64,000 bases of DNA from Conchocele bisecta (lineage: Eukaryota > Mollusca > Bivalvia > Lucinida > Thyasiridae), in assembly GCA_029237695.1 (NCBI GenBank), contig CM055272.1, positions 15,550,042 through 15,614,041 of the forward strand, given 5' to 3'. The stretch's first letter is position 1; the number at the start of each line of letters is the position of its first letter. The translations under genes and the position numbers were made by a program. This document shows positions 63,278 through 64,000 of the stretch, one piece after another. Below the pieces are notes generated by a model. That model was not told where the DNA came from and made no database searches. It saw only the letters and a program-made list of their open reading frames with translations.

Positions 63278-63675
63278 TGATCATGTCCAGCAGGCCGCGG
63301 GTTCAAACAGTTCCTCGGGCCACAGCAAACGTTTGCACACGGCTGGACATGATCAAACGTTATTGTTACATTTCCAACAAAAAACTGATGTAATTTGAGC
63401 ATTATATTCAGTATTTTCGGTACTTTTATAAAATCGTCCCATTCACGTAGATAATTTTCGGTATGCATATTCCGGGGCCGCATCATGAACGTCATGAACG
63501 TCATGAAGTAGTGACGTCATGAAGGCACTTCCGCGTAGTGACGTCATGAAGGCACTTCCATTACGCGCGGCCCCGGAATGAGCATTGCCTAAAGCCATGT
63601 GCAAACAGCACGCGCTATTTGTTTGCACATATGTGCAAACAACGGAAACCATGTAACAATACCTGTTGCTGGCAC
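63278..63675. repeat. Inverted-repeat element with paired TGACGTCA sites
   Basis: GTTTGATCATGTCCAG / CTGGACATGATCAAAC at 63278-63356, ATTGTTACAT / ATGTAACAAT outer arms, CCGGGGCCGC / GCGGCCCCGG inner arms. Inside, GTAGTGACGTCATGAAGGCA occurs twice (63509, 63536). Confidence 0.75.
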
Positions 63676-63904
63676 GTTAAACTCTTTCACTTTCTATTTG
63701 CGAACGGTATGGGTTATTACCCGGGTGTGTGTGTAGCAGCTGATCCAAGGGTCTAGCCAGAAATGAAGTAAGACTGGTTTGTCAAATTTGCTCTCAGTTG
63801 TTTTGTTGTGGCTGGAACAAATAGACAACAGATGTTTGTCACATGTAGGCCATCTTGTCACAAAATGGACCTTACCATTTTCATAGCCAGCATAGATCCA
63901 GATC

Positions 63905-64000
63905 AGTTTAACGCTTTCACCCCTAAATAACTGGAATGGATTGTCATATGTCAATTTTCCAACCAATCCAATTGTCACAGTATGATTTTCAAACTAGTCA
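63905..64000. repeat. Family D left part, cut by the window edge
   Basis: TTTAACGCTTTCACCCCTAA, CAACCAATCCAATTGTCACA and GATTTTCAAACTAGTCA match the D left part at 29520. Confidence 0.7.

Noticed and set aside
55444..64000. Final exon of the polyamine oxidase
   Set aside because: I looked for the GEA...STTHGA block on the plus strand and saw none; it probably lies beyond the window.

Overview
The window is eukaryotic DNA, AT-rich and very repeat-dense, most likely from a bivalve mollusc. That placement is an inference. It rests on a spliced metazoan-type polyamine oxidase, arrays carrying CAAGGTCA-like motifs and (GTCC)n tracts of the kind common in bivalve genomes, and retroposons with TTAAAC-rich 3' tails. 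No prokaryotic gene organisation is present.

Only one host gene is supported. It is a plus-strand FAD-dependent polyamine oxidase (spermine oxidase / SMOX-PAOX family), seen as three internal exons: 1-524 (open at the left edge), 14626-14752 and 55326-55443. Their splice phases (1, 2, 0) agree and together they give 256 uninterrupted residues. The introns are 14.1 kb, 40.6 kb and at least 8.6 kb (open at the right edge). The N-terminal dinucleotide-binding part and the C-terminal FAD-closing part lie outside the window. Almost all the rest is intronic transposable-element DNA.

Recurrent families are labelled by letter. TTAA-flanked hairpin MITEs (piggyBac-like by target site): A (AATGGGTTAA ends), B (TTAACCCTTAGACCGCTA ends), D (TTAACCCTTTCAACAC ends), G (TTAACTCTTTGCATGC ends) and T (TTAAAGGTACAT ends). 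hAT-like elements with 6-8 bp target duplications: C, C' and C'' (ends CAGAGCTCCAG), H (CACAGGTTGAAGTA) and I (CACAGGTGGAAGACTC). Others: F (TAGCC ends, 3-bp CWG duplication), E (hairpin with GATCAG arms), J (hairpin with a conserved loop), O, P, Q, U and Y. There are also tRNA-like and other SINEs, a LINE reverse-transcriptase remnant, a THAP-domain transposase remnant, and several tandem arrays: a 41-bp array, 168/169-bp arrays, a 163-bp array in a 2.6-kb TA-flanked element, a 12-bp CCACTGGWATTC array at three places, and 38-bp, 44-bp and 443-bp arrays.

Layout: 1-14.6 kb is exon 1 and an intron of families A, B, C, H, J, Q plus minisatellites. 14.6-17 kb is exon 2 hemmed in by a SINE and an F-in-C nest. 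17-22.5 kb is the 169-bp arrays. 22.5-35 kb is nested MITEs, the THAP remnant and a large poly-A-ended element. 35.4-38 kb is the TA-flanked element. 38-53.8 kb is MITEs, SINEs, the LINE remnant and the 443-bp repeats. 54-64 kb is exon 3 with a triplicated splice donor, an inverted minisatellite, the 38-bp array and further SINEs.

The most noteworthy signals are the exon boundaries: a retroposon 10 bp before exon 2, an F element 30 bp before exon 3, and the exon 3 donor copied three times. The CWG target preference of family F, an inverted minisatellite that folds on itself, and multi-level nesting with exact target duplications are also notable. No new enzymatic system was found.
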